Part shown: piece by piece, positions 11,620-23,086 of the stretch
How the letters are laid out: each line of letters opens with the position of its first letter
Numbering within the stretch: position 1 is the stretch's first letter
From: Schistocerca nitens
Lineage: Eukaryota; Arthropoda; Insecta; Orthoptera; Acrididae
DNA length: 64,000 nt
Reading direction: 5' to 3'
Assembly: GCF_023898315.1 (NCBI RefSeq)
Contig: NC_064616.1
Coordinates: 710,301,389-710,365,388, forward strand
Notes under the pieces: model-generated
Told to the model about the DNA's origin: nothing
The model's database searches: none
Seen by the model: only the letters and a program-made list of their open reading frames with translations
Position numbers and translations under genes: made by a program

Positions 11620-12065
11620 CAAAAATGTGGAAGACATCGCAACATATGGAAACTGGAAGAATTTGCGCTATTGTAGAGCACTTTCAACAGCTATTCGAAG
11701 ATACAGCTAATGTCATCTTCCCCATCGACAGGGTAGCGGATGTCTCGGTGTTCCACTACGAAAAGCATTGTTCCTTCATTTTGCAGTCACATACATGATT
11801 ACTGTTCCGGTGTTGACCATTGCCGGAAGGTGCTGTTCACACCATGCATGAGGTAGTACACAAAAATGAGGTTCTGTTACCTTATTGCTGAAAAAAATAA
11901 AAAAATGAAGATAAAAATATGTGAAGGGCATCGCAGCATATGAAAATAGGACAAGACTGCAGCATTGAGGAACGCCTCCAAACAACTGTATGAAGGTGAC
12001 GACGTCTACATTTAATCCCATGCTCCACAGCAAGAAGTAGCAGATATCAGGTGTTCCACCAAGGC
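11620..12065. repeat. Degenerate tandem duplication, period about 285 bp
   Basis: GAAGACATCGCAACATATGGAA (11630 region) and GAAGGGCATCGCAGCATATGAAA (11925 region) start two related stretches. Both end in GTAGC-GATGTC or GTAGCAGATATC followed by GTGTTCCAC. Similarity is modest, so this is an old duplication. Confidence 0.55.
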
Positions 12066-13600
12066 TCCCTCCATCTCAACCGAGAGGTGTCAGTCAATCA
12101 TTATACGGTAATCAACACCGTACCCAGCGGACAGTCGGGCTGGGAAAGACACCGTTGCTATGGAACGATGTACTTTAATACACATTGTTGTTGATAACGA
12201 GATCAATTTTAGCAATTTTACCTGTTGATCCGTAATTTTATGCCAGTCATTGACATGGTAGAACGCTTCCCAATTTCTACATCATCGCTAAATCACCCAT
12301 CTACTACTTTACAAGTACCATATACTAGATTGTGAATGCAGCTAGGTGACTGTGCAGTAGATCCAGTCGACCATATACACCAATGTATACCAGACAGCGT
12401 CCTATACCGATCCAAAGAGGTTATCTACATATTTCCAGCGCATCGATCATAGTGCAGAATTCACTATTACGACTGATCATCTTTCCTTGTGTGGATGGGC
12501 GCCACAGAATATTGTCGCATTCGTAGGATAAAGTCGGAGATTGACAGATCCCTCCCATATTGTACTTGATCAATCCTTCCTGAAACACTAATCTTACCCA
12601 TGGCACCCATCCAAAAGCATAAGATTTCCACAGATATGTGCGTGTCGAGGAGGGTCGCACCTCTTATTGGTGTATGGTAGACATGAAAGTGTTGCGTTGT
12701 TATAACAAACGGTTTATACATGATGGAGGTCCAGATGTATCGAGTTTGAAACATTTCACGTAAATCAACCGTGCAATCAATTCTGAAGCATTATGCCACT
12801 GTCTGGAGTCAGTACCAGGAAGGTACTGGCATGAGAAAAATGATCATAGAGCGTAAACACACAGTCTGATGATTACATGGTTCTGCACCCAAAAATGCTA
12901 TACTGTTAAAGCCATATGGTTTCTGAAGTATCAGTCTTGCAGAATGCAACGCTCTTAATACTCTAATGGAGGATATATTTGTCCAACTTCAGACATACAA
13001 CTACCCTTCAAGTATGTTACCCCATTCAATACGGTGACAAATTTTGAAATGATTAAACTACTTCCTTGTACACTATTACGGTATCCTAGGAAGGCATCGT
13101 CAGCGTGTATCTAGAGCTCGATTTGCTTCTAAACCAACTAGAACGAAGTCTGGAGACTACTGTTCTGTCTCTTAGGAAATTAATGGATTTTATACGTATT
13201 TTTAAGTCGGAATCGTATATACCCTCAATCACACTCCCCATGTAAGTCGTGCATATCATTAGTGACAGTAGTAGTATCAGTTTTGACGGATGCGATTGTG
13301 TTTCACTAAGAAATAGAGAGGAGAAAAAATGACCTGAATATTTTCGATAGCTGATACATTGAGGTACCACACACACACTGCTGCAGGAAAATGCATATAA
13401 AGAAGTAGCAACTTCTTACGAGGTAGTAAGCACCACGTCAGTAGACAAGGGAGATGTAGCAGTGTTACAGCTGATTACTGTAGCATCATCACACCTCTGG
13501 TAGCATTCCTCTTGCACAAAGAAGTCCTGGTCTCATGTTAGATAGCTTTGATCATGTGTAGGATAATATAGTAATTTCACCCTAACACCACATCTTCCGG

Positions 13601-13779
13601 CCGCAGTGGCCGAGCGGTTCTAGGCGCTACAGTGTGGAACCGCGCGACCGCTACGGTCACAGGTTCGAATCCTGCCTCGGGCATGGTTGTGTGTGATGTC
13701 CTTAGGTTAGTTAGGTTTAAGTAGTTCTAAGTTCTAGGGGACTGATGACCTCAGCAGTTAAGTCCCATACTGCTCTCGA
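13601..13779 (+). mobile_element. tRNA-derived SINE
   Basis: Plus-strand copy with head GTGGCCGAGCGGTTCTAGGCGC, B-box GGTTCGAATCCTGCC and the shared body to CCCATA. Its 3' tail is shortened and I see no clear target duplication. Confidence 0.92.
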
Positions 13780-14084
13780 ATGCATGCCCCTCACGCTATT
13801 AAAGGTGATGTATGTGACATTGATCCACTCTCCTACAGATCACTCTTGGAAATGGTTTAAGTCTGATAAAGGCCATGATTCTTCTCTTTAATACTTAAAG
13901 AATAACATTGTTTGTGAGAACCGGCCGTAATTCGGAAATATATATATTCGACTGCATGTGTGAGAATGCAATTATGGATCAGGATGCATATGTCATGCCT
14001 TGCCTGGTTTGATAAGACGCCTCTGTGTAATACGTATGTCGCCTTTGTTGCAGTGTGTATTACGAAAACCCACGTAGTTTACAG

Positions 14085-14440
14085 GCGGAGGGGGAGGGTT
14101 AAAAGTGAATGCAGCCAGAGCATAATTTTTAAGTTTTTCTCGGTCTTGAGTGACCGGTTACTCCCCAGCCCTCCTCAATTCCTCGCATTTCGTAGTAATT
14201 TATCTCTAATTTTATGTATTCTCAGTCAATTTAAGTAATTTTTCAAGTTTTTTTCGCAGTTTTACACATTTCGTCATATTTCTCTCAATTTTATGTATTT
14301 CCCATCGATTTGTCGTATTTGTACCAGGTCTTCATCGATTTTTATGGATTTTATATCGTTTTTCATATTTTTTAAATATTTTACCGTAGGTATATGGTCA
14401 TATTGCAAGCATTTCCATGCATTGTTTGATTTTATATGAT
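14085..14440. other. T-rich degenerate short repeat
   Basis: Motifs such as CTCAATTTTATGTATT and CATCGATTTTTATGGATTTTAT recur imperfectly about every 40-50 bases. It may be a decayed minisatellite or a diverged polypyrimidine-rich repeat. No gene is visible. Confidence 0.45.
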
Positions 14441-15599
14441 GATATTTGCCTGTCCGATACACATGCCTTTTACAAAGCTCTAAGAATTTCCCCCTTCCCA
14501 ATGATCGAAATGCACGCATTTTGCACAGAAAGGTCACGAAAAGTATAGTATCACTTGCCTCATACCTCGATGAGGCTCAGCGAGTGGCGCAGATTGGAAA
14601 ATTGCTGTCTGGAAACAAATCTGTGCGCTGCTACAGCACATCAGAGAGCTTGTCTGCAGACTCATGTAGCCACGCACTTGATGTAAACTCAAAGTCTGAC
14701 ACAGTTGTACACATTCATCTGACTTCCAGTCTACCATGTAGGGATCTGCAACAGGGAGTTTACATGTATACAGAAGTGATTTCTGCTGCTGCTCTGATAT
14801 TCTTTTTCCTTCATAAGTATGTCCTCTTATCGCTTACCATATGAATTTCGCTACTTTTGTTTCCATCACCCAACTCTGATAGACCCCCACAACCACGTCA
14901 GGACATCAGAAAACTGTAGGTTTCAGGTTTTTTTTATCCTAGTAATAAGTTATTCGGTAGTTGACGGTATGTCGACTGCACATAGCATCCTGAACCATGA
15001 GATTCCCTTCCCCATACCTACAGAGTGCGCACCCCAAGCTGCGTAATTTGTAGGCAAACAGTTAGCAAGTTATGCATTTGAACCACAACCGTCCACCGCT
15101 GACAGCACTACACACAAACATACAGAGACTATGCATGCATGTTACCAATCACGAAGTCTCGATTTCAATCGCTTTTACGTTATTTTCGACAGTGCTACAG
15201 CCCACAAATAGAGAAAAACTCCTCACAAAGCGATACTGTAGGGGATGTAAGCATGTTTAAACTTCTTGATAAAGAGCGTAACATCTTTGATGCATGTCAT
15301 ATTATCAATACATCGTAACAATATTGTCGAGATTCGCCAGTAATAACAATAAACCATGACATCCTGCTTTGCCTATCACACCTACTTTTATACTCTTAAA
15401 GATCCACGATGATGGAACATAATCATCCCCATTCTGCTGTTTTTTGTGCTAGATGTCCATCGGATGGTGGTCGACAATCCTTCGTGGCTATTATTGTTAT
15501 GTGCAGTACAGAACGACATATTAGTCGGACAGTATAGCGATATACTCGGTTAGCCATTCAAGACCAAATATCCTGCAGATGCAATGCATTTGTTCTATT

Positions 15600-16633
15600 T
15601 TTTTCTATGTCTCTGTCTACAAATGTGTTGCAGATGGCTCCAGTGACCTGTTCATTATGAGTGCTGGTTTTTTCACAACAGTTTCGAAGTGTAATTAGAC
15701 CTGTGATGCATTTTTTCCATCACTTGTGGTAGCATGTATTGGCTTCGGTTATCTGGACTTCATGGTGGTTTCTGAGCAGGCGTCTGTAGCGAACCCTGAC
15801 ATCAAACAACGATGGATACTGTATGGTTACAGGTAATACACTTTTTAAACTCCCCTTGGTCCAACACCAGCATCTCTTCACTTGACCATATTTACAGCCA
15901 AAAAGAATAGAGATAGTACCTTACACATCTCCCTGTTTCCCACCAGCTTATAGGTGAAGGGTATAGTTTAAGTGCGTCTGTCACTATTTTAGAGTGGTAT
16001 TGTGAAATTTTTTCCCCAGCAGGATGATACCAGTTGTGTGGTGTCGTCAGTTTTGGAGTTATATTGCGATTTTAAGCCGTCCTCGTGTAGCACTATGCAT
16101 ATAGTTGTGTAATTAGGCCTGATCTTTATGATTAATTACATAATTAGGACCTATCTTTACTTCATTTTCCCAAGCAAAACAAATAAAGTACACTAACCTA
16201 AGCTTCCTCTCCTGCATCTGGACAGTTTCCATGTGTTGGGGGTGCACTTGGGCTTTCCATCCAGTAGAACCAGGGTTCGAGTCCCAGAAAGGGTATCACC
16301 ATTTTTAATTTCCCGCCATTTCCTGGGGGGGGGGGGGGGGGAGGAGACATCAACACAGCCGTGGGACAAAGAAATTCCCACCAAAATTAGAAATTCCTGC
16401 CAAAATTCGAAATTCTGGCCAATAGGGTACGTGGGGGAGGGGAGGGTCAGGGGGAGAGTGGGAGGGGGGAGGAGGTTGGGGCCCACATGCAGGCTGAGAT
16501 AAACACATGACATCATCCGGGGTTTTGGGTGGGTGTGGTCGGGGTGGCAGTGGATGTGGTCTGTGGGGAATTAACTGATCCATGTAATTAATTTACATGT
16601 CAATTTGATATCAAAATTGTACCAATGCCGCCA
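15600..16633 (-). repeat. Right ~1 kb inverted-repeat arm
   Basis: Reverse complement of the left arm, with the same landmark motifs in mirrored order. Differences include a G-run at 16325-16342, a duplicated AAATT-rich phrase near 16382-16420 and loss of the internal duplication seen in the left arm. The amount of difference suggests an old element. Confidence 0.9.
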
Positions 16634-17639
16634 TATCCCTACTACTTATGGCATCAAAGATATGCAACACAGTGCTCATTTTCTTGCCAGTGTGGGTGCA
16701 GAAATTTTGAGTTTGTGTTGTTAGTTTTTCCCAGGCTTTCGTGTGGAGGACATAGACTATGGTTTGTTGGTGGAACAGTTAAATGTACATTTTCGTCGTG
16801 TCAGTCTCCTCTGGCCGAGCAATGATCGTGCCATGTCCTTAATTAATGTCAGACAGTATTTTTCACAGTGTCTGAGTGAGCTTGTTCTTGGCTGAACCCC
16901 CTTCAGTAAAATCATTTACAATGTTGTTATCATGCTATGTGGTACTCTGTGTCTTGTTCTCAGAGTTCTGTGGCGGCAGTACTGCCATGCTCGGTCCAGC
17001 CCTTGCCTGTGACGCCGTCAGACACCACGTTTCTCGTCGTCGGCTTTACTCCTGTCGGTACCTCTCCAGTTACGGCCAGCCCTCTTCCTAGTGTCACTCC
17101 TGTCAGCGTTGACCCTGTCACAAGGCCCTAGTGTCATCGTCAGGCCTGCCTGCGACGACGTCAGCTCTGTCGTCAGTGCGGACGTCGCTGGCGCTGTCCT
17201 GGTCGGCCCTCCCGTCGTCACCGTGTCTGTCTGTGACGAAGTCGATCCTGTTGTTCGACCGTCTGTCATCGACTCTATCCCGGCCGACTCTCACACGATC
17301 GCATGCCCTGTTCCGACTAGCCCTCAGGTTGTCGCATGCCTTTTTTTTGACATAGAGAGTCTGTTTGTCAGTCTTCTCGCCACCGGCCCAGTGCCAGCCA
17401 GCCCTCTTTAAGTAGCCATTCCAACTGACTCCGATCTCAGATAACTTGTCAGTGTGTTCGACCTTCGCGGCGAGTTCGGCCGCCGCCACCGTCCTAGTTT
17501 TTCTCAGTGGCGTCGCCGCGGCCGTACGTGCTGACACTCTCGTTGTTGTTGCCGGCGCATCCACCAGTTCCACCGTTTGCACTGGCGCCGCTGATACTGT
17601 GGCGTATTCTGCTGGGCCCTGCGTTGCACCTTCTCGGAA
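16634..17639. other. Unassigned stretch
   Basis: Plus and minus frames at 16876-17993 run through GC- and GTC-rich sequence with compositional bias but no domain that I recognise. A T-run (17341-17348) and short GTCGTC-like repeats occur. It may be non-coding or an old retroelement end. Confidence 0.35.
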
Positions 17640-18036
17640 GTTCCACCACAAGTTCCACCGACGGAGAGCAGTGCGCTTCGTTACAGGATCATTTAGTAAT
17701 CGCGAAAGCGCTACGGAGATGATAGATAATCTCCAGTGGAAGACTCTGCAAGAGAGACGCTCAGTAGCTCGGTACGGGCTATTGTTGAAGTTTCGAGAAC
17801 ATACCTTCACCGAGGACTCAAGCAGTATATTGCTCCCTCCTACGTATATCTCGCGAAGAGACCATGAGGATAAAATCAGAGAGATCAGAGTCCACACAGA
17901 GGCATACCGACAATCTTTCTTTCCACGAACAATACGAGACTGGAACAGAAGGGAGAACCGATAGAGGTACTCAAGGTACCCTCGGCCACACACCGTCAGG
18001 TGGCTTTCGGAGTATGGATGTAGATGTAGATGTTAT
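17640..18036 (+). mobile_element. CR1-like LINE 3' end, 5'-truncated
   Basis: Only the last ~100 codons and the tail of the family seen at 4380-6435 are present. The frame 17650-17964 includes RFVTGSFSN, WKTLQERRS and the C-terminus FFPRTIRDWNRR, close to the long copy. It ends with the hexamer tail GATGTAGATGTAGATG at about 18014-18032. Severe 5' truncation is typical of LINEs. Confidence 0.9.
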
Positions 18037-18394
18037 TGAGTGGTTAACTTCGGTATTTTCATGTTCCTGGTGCTGAGATTTTACGAAGTTTCTGTACTAT
18101 TCTTGTGTATCAAAAGTCACAGATCTTACACCCGCTTGCTCAGCAGTCTTATTAGTTGTCGCTTCCATTCTTATTCAGTGTTTATATCCATTGCTCTTCT
18201 GTATGCATAACTTTTTTATTCAGTTCTAAGTGCATGGAATGCAAGGTTCTGTTACTGTATATTTCTTTTTCAGTTCCCGGTCACATGTTTCCCTTTTTCT
18301 GACTGTATTGTTTATCACTCCACTTTCCTGGGGAGTCAGCACTAGCGGTGGGCAGCATACCCCTGTGAGTACAATGCATCTATTTTTAAGGGGG

Positions 18395-18530
18395 GAGGAA
18401 TGATGAATTCCTCCGTACACCAGGCAGGCTGTGTGGGCAGCTGTTCTGCCAGGAGGTAGGTAAACAGCCTTCATCAATACCAAGATTTTTTTTGTATGGC
18501 CTGGGCTGTTTACCATGGAGTGACACGTTG
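18395..18530 (+). repeat. Dispersed direct repeat, block A, copy 2
   Basis: Second copy of the block at 2498-2635, with the same motif order. A SINE with a target duplication separates it from block B (18745-19270), so before that insertion the two blocks were contiguous. Confidence 0.7.
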
Positions 18531-18531
18531 T

Positions 18532-18733
18532 GGCCGGCCGCTGGTGGCCGAGCGGTTCTAGGCGCTTCAGTCTGGAACCGCGTGACCGCTACGGTCGCAG
18601 GTTAGAATCCTTCCTCGGGCATGGGTGTGTGTGATGTCCTTAGGTTAGTTAGGTTTAAGTAGTTCTAAGTTCTAGGGGACTGATGACCTCAGATGTTAAG
18701 TCCCATAGTGCTCAGGGCCATTTGAACCATTTT
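18532..18733 (+). mobile_element. tRNA-derived SINE with target duplication
   Basis: Complete plus-strand copy from GGCCGGCCGCTGG through the tRNA-like head and body to the tail GAACCATTTT. The direct repeat TGACACGTTGT flanks it at 18521-18531 and 18734-18744. It inserted into the block A/B dispersed repeat. Confidence 0.96.
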
Positions 18734-18744
18734 TGACACGTTGT

Positions 18745-19270
18745 CTCCAAAGCGTCTCGGGGCGGAGACCTTCCTGACAGGCAGCGTGCCTGTTGCAGCA
18801 GGGAGCACTGTTGGCAGGGCAGTATTTTGACACACTATGTCACGTATCGACAAAGCGCTACACAGATACCTGTCTGCTGCAGACTGTGGGAAGTTAGTTA
18901 TGCCTTATGCCTCAAGTCGGCAGTACCAGCCGTTCCGTTCAGCCGCTCCAGCAGTTCAGTTCCAGCGCTACCAGTTGGCAGTACTAGCAGTGTTGTCTAA
19001 GCGCTCCACGCTGGCAGATCCAGCCCAGTTCATCCTGGTCTGCAGCAGCAGTACGTCAGCTGCCATAAACTGGTTGTGCCGGCCTGCTAATGTGTCAGGT
19101 CTTGATGCCACCGCCTATCGCGACTCCAGTGGCCGTCGTGTAGGAACATCACAGGCACTGTCGCAGGAGAGGTATTTCTGTTTCCTGTAGTTGTATGAAT
19201 TCTCATCCTAAGAAATTATAAGTGAGTTTAGTTTTCTTAATAAAATTATTCTTTGCTCACTCCTCAGGAT
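18745..19270 (+). repeat. Dispersed direct repeat, block B, copy 2
   Basis: Second copy of the repeat at 3735-4260. The part CAGTTCCAGCGCTACCAGTTGGC is identical, and other parts have diverged. After about 19270 the two loci differ. Confidence 0.7.
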
Positions 19271-20517
19271 GAGGGTACTTGACTCTCTATCGCGTTTCAT
19301 CAGTTTCTCTGCCATGTATATTCCCACATATTCTTTAGTAATTAAGTTCGAAACGGATGTTGCTGTGGCCAAAATTATTGTTTTATCATACCCCATTGAT
19401 TGCCCTGTGGACGTACGGTGCTCAACAATAGCATACTTGGTAGGTTGTAAAAGGCGAGTGCAGGGTTGATGTTTGGTGCAGCATTCTTCCACGGCATGTG
19501 TGGTCTAGCTTATGTAACCTGTTTCACATTGGTGAGGTATTTTGTAAATTTCAGCCTCCTATAATTACAAGTCGTCCTTAGCTGATCACTGGGAATCTGC
19601 TGTCTTAGATGTTGGGCAGAAAATGGCTTTAGCCTGAAATTTAGAGGATTCTTGCTATCATGAAAGAAATATAGCTAACAAATGGAAGAAAATTGAGAAA
19701 TTTCACTGGCGTGTTTTTCTCTTTATCCACTTCCAGGCATTTGGCCTTAACTGGCAGTGCTTGGGCTTCATGAACAATGCTCACTATCGTGCTAAAGGTA
19801 TTATGTGGAGCTGTCAAATACTATCGACTTTTGAACATGTGTCCCACGTTATAGACATTAACAATCATACGCACCTGGGATGTTTTCGGGAGATGTGAGC
19901 ACATGTGGATTTGATGCTCTTGTGTGAATATCAATGCAAAAAAGTATGATCTAAATGATTATATTCCAGGAGTGGTTGAACACTGGCCTCATATTGTGTT
20001 GTGGAGATTACATTCATCCTAATGAGATTACTGCGCTCGTCCTCATGAATAGGAACTGAGTGCCGTGCAAGTATCGTCAACTGTGCATATCAGGACGTAA
20101 TATATTAATATATTGCATAGCTGTTCCATCAGGCAAGATGAGTTGTGGATATTAATTGTTGCCAAAACACAGCAACGACTAAGGTTAACTTACAAATCAG
20201 TGATGTGTGGAGTCACCTAATAAGGCAAGCTAAGTGTGTACATGTACATGGGAAATCACTGTGGAAGAAATACCACATACGCAGCAGAGATACATGCTAC
20301 CATGACCCCACACTGCAGGATGTTGTTTCAACATTTTGGTCGACAAAAATACAATACCATCTTCTAAGAGAATTAACTATTGCCAGTGCCATATTCCACA
20401 CTTTGTGAAAATTAAAATCAGCATCACGATTAATTAAACAATTCATCAAAACAATTTCAGTAGCTTCGCTGACAGCCGACTCCCACTGTTGCCTAGCTTG
20501 CCCGTATACAGTACTCG
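19271..20517. other. No feature seen
   Basis: Mixed AT-rich sequence. A minus frame (19492-19208) contains TKHQPCTRLLQPTKYAIVEH, which faintly recalls the C-terminal region of Penelope-like elements, but it is too short to call. Confidence 0.35.
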
Positions 20518-20528
20518 ACCACAGCACA

Positions 20529-20727
20529 AAATGGTTCAAATGGCTCTGAGCACTATGGGACTTAATATCTGAGGTCATCAGTCCTCTAGAACTTAGAACT
20601 ACTTAAACCTAACTAACCTAAAGACATCACACACATCCATGCCCGAGACAGGATTCGAACCTGTGACCGTAGCGGTCACGCGGTTCCAGACTGAAGCGCC
20701 TAGAACCGCTCGGCTACTCCGGCCGGC
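20529..20727 (-). mobile_element. tRNA-derived SINE with target duplication
   Basis: Minus-strand copy. The tail ATGGTTCAAATGGCTCTGAG is at the left, and the tRNA-like head with B-box complement GGATTCGAACC is at the right. It is flanked by ACCACAGCACA at 20518-20528 and 20728-20738. Confidence 0.96.
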
Positions 20728-20769
20728 ACCACAGCACATTAATCAGGCTGTAGCGTGTAGTGTTACACG

Positions 20770-21995
20770 TACACTGTGTGGTCAAAAGTATCAGGACACC
20801 CGCAAAAACATACGCTTTTCATATTAGGTGCATTGTGCTGCCACCTACTGTCAGGTACTCCTTATCAGCGACCTCAGTAGTCATTAGACATCGTGAAAGA
20901 GCAGACTGGGGCGTTTCGCGGAACTCACGGACTTTGATCGTGGTCAGGTGATTGGGTGTCACTTGTGTCATACGACTGTACGCTAGATTTCCACACTCAT
21001 AAACATCCCTAGGTCCACTGTTTCCGATGTGGTGGTGCAGTGGAAACGTGAAGGGACACGTACAGCACAAAAGCGTACAGGCCAACCTCGTCTGTTGACT
21101 GACAGAGACCGCCGACAGTTGAAGAGGGTCGTGATGTGTAATAGGCAGACATCTATCCAGACCATCACACAGAAATCCCAAACTACATCAGGATCCACTG
21201 CAAGTACTATGACAGTTAGGCGGGAGGTGAGAAAACTGGGATTTCATGGTCGAGCAGCTGCTCATAAGCCACACATCACGCCGGTAAATGCCAAACGACG
21301 CCTCGCTTGGTGTAAAGATCGTAAACTTGGAAAAACGTTGTGTGGAGTGACGAATCACGGTACACAATGTGGCGATCCAATGGCAGGATGTGGGTGTGGC
21401 GAATGCCCGGCGAGCGTCATATGCCAGCGTGTGCAGTGCCAACAGTAAACTTCGGAGACGGTGGTGTTATTGTGTGGTCGTGTTTTTCATGGAGGGGGCT
21501 TGCACACCTTGTTGTTTAGCGTGGCACTATCAGAACACAGGCCTGCACTGATGTTTTAAGCACGTTCTTGTTTCCCACTGTTGAAGAGCAATTCGGGGAT
21601 GGCGATTGCATCTTTCAGCACGATCGAGCTCCTTTTAATAATGCACGGCCTGTGGCAGAATGGTTACACGACAATAACATCCCCGTATGGACTAGCGTGA
21701 ACCGAGTCCTGACATGAATCCTACACCTTTGGGATGTTTTGGAACGCCGACTTCGTGCCAGGCCTCACCGACCGACATCGATACCTCTCCTTAGTGCAGC
21801 ACTCCGTGAAGAATGGGCTCCCATTAACCAAGAAACCTTCGAGCACGTGATTGGACGTATGCCTGCGATAGTGGAAGCTTCATCATGGCTAAGGGTGGGC
21901 CAACACCATATTGAATTCAAGCATTACCGATAGAGGGCGCCACGAACTTGTAAGTCATTTTCAGCCAGTGTCCGGATACTTTTCATCACATAGTA
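20770..21995 (+). mobile_element. Tc1-like transposon, full length but dead
   Basis: Bounded by TA dinucleotides and similar inverted ends: the left reads GTGTGGTCAAAAGTATCAGG, and the right, reversed, reads ATGTGATGAAAAGTATCCGG. Between them is a transposase gene read on the plus strand in pieces. These are a helix-turn-helix region (about 21029-21240, with KRTGQPRLLT and VRREVRKLGFHGR), a catalytic core that changes frame near 21330-21600 (FQHDRAPFNNARP near 21615), and a C-terminal part at 21739-21933 (RRLRARPHRP). At least two frameshifts and a stop near 21715 mean it cannot make transposase. The length of about 1.2 kb is normal for the family. Confidence 0.9.
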
Positions 21996-22911
21996 TTGGT
22001 ACCAGGTAAGACGACTTTGTTGTACAGCTTAACTCTAGCGGCCCCAGACACCAGGGCGCGCAGCGGCATTTCCGGCATCCGGCTAAGTGACTTGTTGGGG
22101 CGAGTCCAGTTACAAAGTGTAGCAGCGTCACCGGAAATAGGGAAGACCTCAGTCCGGGGCATTTTGACGGCTGTCGCTCGCATGCCTCTGTGTAGGAGAC
22201 AGTGCTCCAAGGCATGGTAGAGTGTCAGACGAGCTGAAAGATAGTTTCTTACAGCTCTTTGAGTGTGTATAATAATTCACATAAAGTAGAAAAGCAAATT
22301 TGAATCCATCGGCGATCTTAGATAAATGAGGCGCGTCTAATGACACAACAATATTTCAATATCTTTAAAACTACACACGTTAATATTTCACAGTGAATAA
22401 AGCGGGAGTCCCACCTTTTTCATTATGCAAATGTTTGTCAAAACATCGTATTCTCCCCATTTACACAGCAAATGAACGCAGCATCTATACTACATGTTTT
22501 GGCGAACGTATGTTCCTGTTTAATGAACAGTTTGCTATTTTGCCAGTAACTTTATTTAAATATTGACTGTAAGTGCTATAAAAAACTGAGCTAATTTAAA
22601 AGGGTCAATTGCATGTGTTATCGGACTCCAAAATTGGAAAAAGAATCAAGAGACACTTCGTCAAGAAGGCGTAAATAATTGTTCAAAAAATATTTAACGA
22701 CAGTCCGGTGTCATTTATAGTGAGAGCACTTGCACAAGAATGCTGGCTCATTTATTAATGATGAAATCTTTATTTATATTCATTGTGCGTGGTCAGAGTA
22801 TGACCAAATGTTTATGAAATTTAATTTATTTAAATATTGTTGTAATATGGTAGTTCAACTTAGGAAAGTTGTCAAGAGGGGTCAAATCATGTTTGTAGCA
22901 CGTTTAAGTTC
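21996..22911. other. No feature seen
   Basis: GC-rich start (21996-22220) with short overlapping frames, then AT-rich sequence. Nothing is recognisable. Confidence 0.35.
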
Positions 22912-23086
22912 AAATGGTTCAAATGGCTCTGAGCACTATGGGACTTAACATCTATGGTCATCAGTCCCCTAGAACTTAGAACTACTTAAACCTAACTAAC
23001 CTAAGGACAGCACACAACACCCAGTCATCACGAGGCAGAGAAAATCCCTGACCCCTCCGGGAATCGAACCCGAGAACCCGGGCGTG
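22912..23086 (-). mobile_element. SINE, variant with a different tRNA-like head
   Basis: The tail and body are the same as in the other SINEs (GGTTCAAATGGCTCTGAGCAC through CTAACTAACCTAAGGAC). The head instead contains, on the given strand, GGGAATCGAACCCG and GCGTGGGAAGCGAG, the reverse of a tRNA T-arm and anticodon arm of another type. So the same body is attached to a second tRNA head. No target duplication is obvious. Confidence 0.85.

Larger units (their letters stand above)
9266..15599. other. Interior of the inverted-repeat element, no genes recognised
   Basis: About 6.3 kb with no protein or RNA gene that I can name. Contents I can describe are a weak echo of the element terminus near 10058-10100 (TCAAATTGATAGG, then TTAAATTGATCA), a degenerate two-copy duplication at 11620-12065, a SINE at 13601-13779 and a T-rich block at 14085-14440. 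Open frames are at most about 130 codons and look random. Confidence 0.45.
7062..16633. mobile_element. Large element with ~1 kb terminal inverted repeats, no recognisable genes
   Basis: The left arm (7062-8150) and the right arm (15600-16633) are inverted copies of each other over about 1 kb, with small indels. The two arms enclose about 7.4 kb. The ends converge on the shared block CAATTTTGATATCAAATT. The interior has no transposase, polymerase, integrase or capsid-like frame that I can recognise, only two SINEs, tandem duplications and T-rich sequence. It may be a large non-autonomous fold-back transposon or the gutted shell of a large DNA transposon. I see no convincing target-site duplication, so an old inverted duplication remains an alternative. 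Confidence 0.6.

Noticed and set aside
17118..17993. A 291-codon minus-strand frame
   Set aside because: It runs antisense to a LINE 3' end and through GC-biased sequence. It has no domain, and the plus-strand LINE frame explains part of the region.
19208..19492. Penelope-like C-terminal fragment
   Set aside because: Only a short stretch looks similar and no reverse transcriptase motif is nearby. The evidence is too weak to list as an element.
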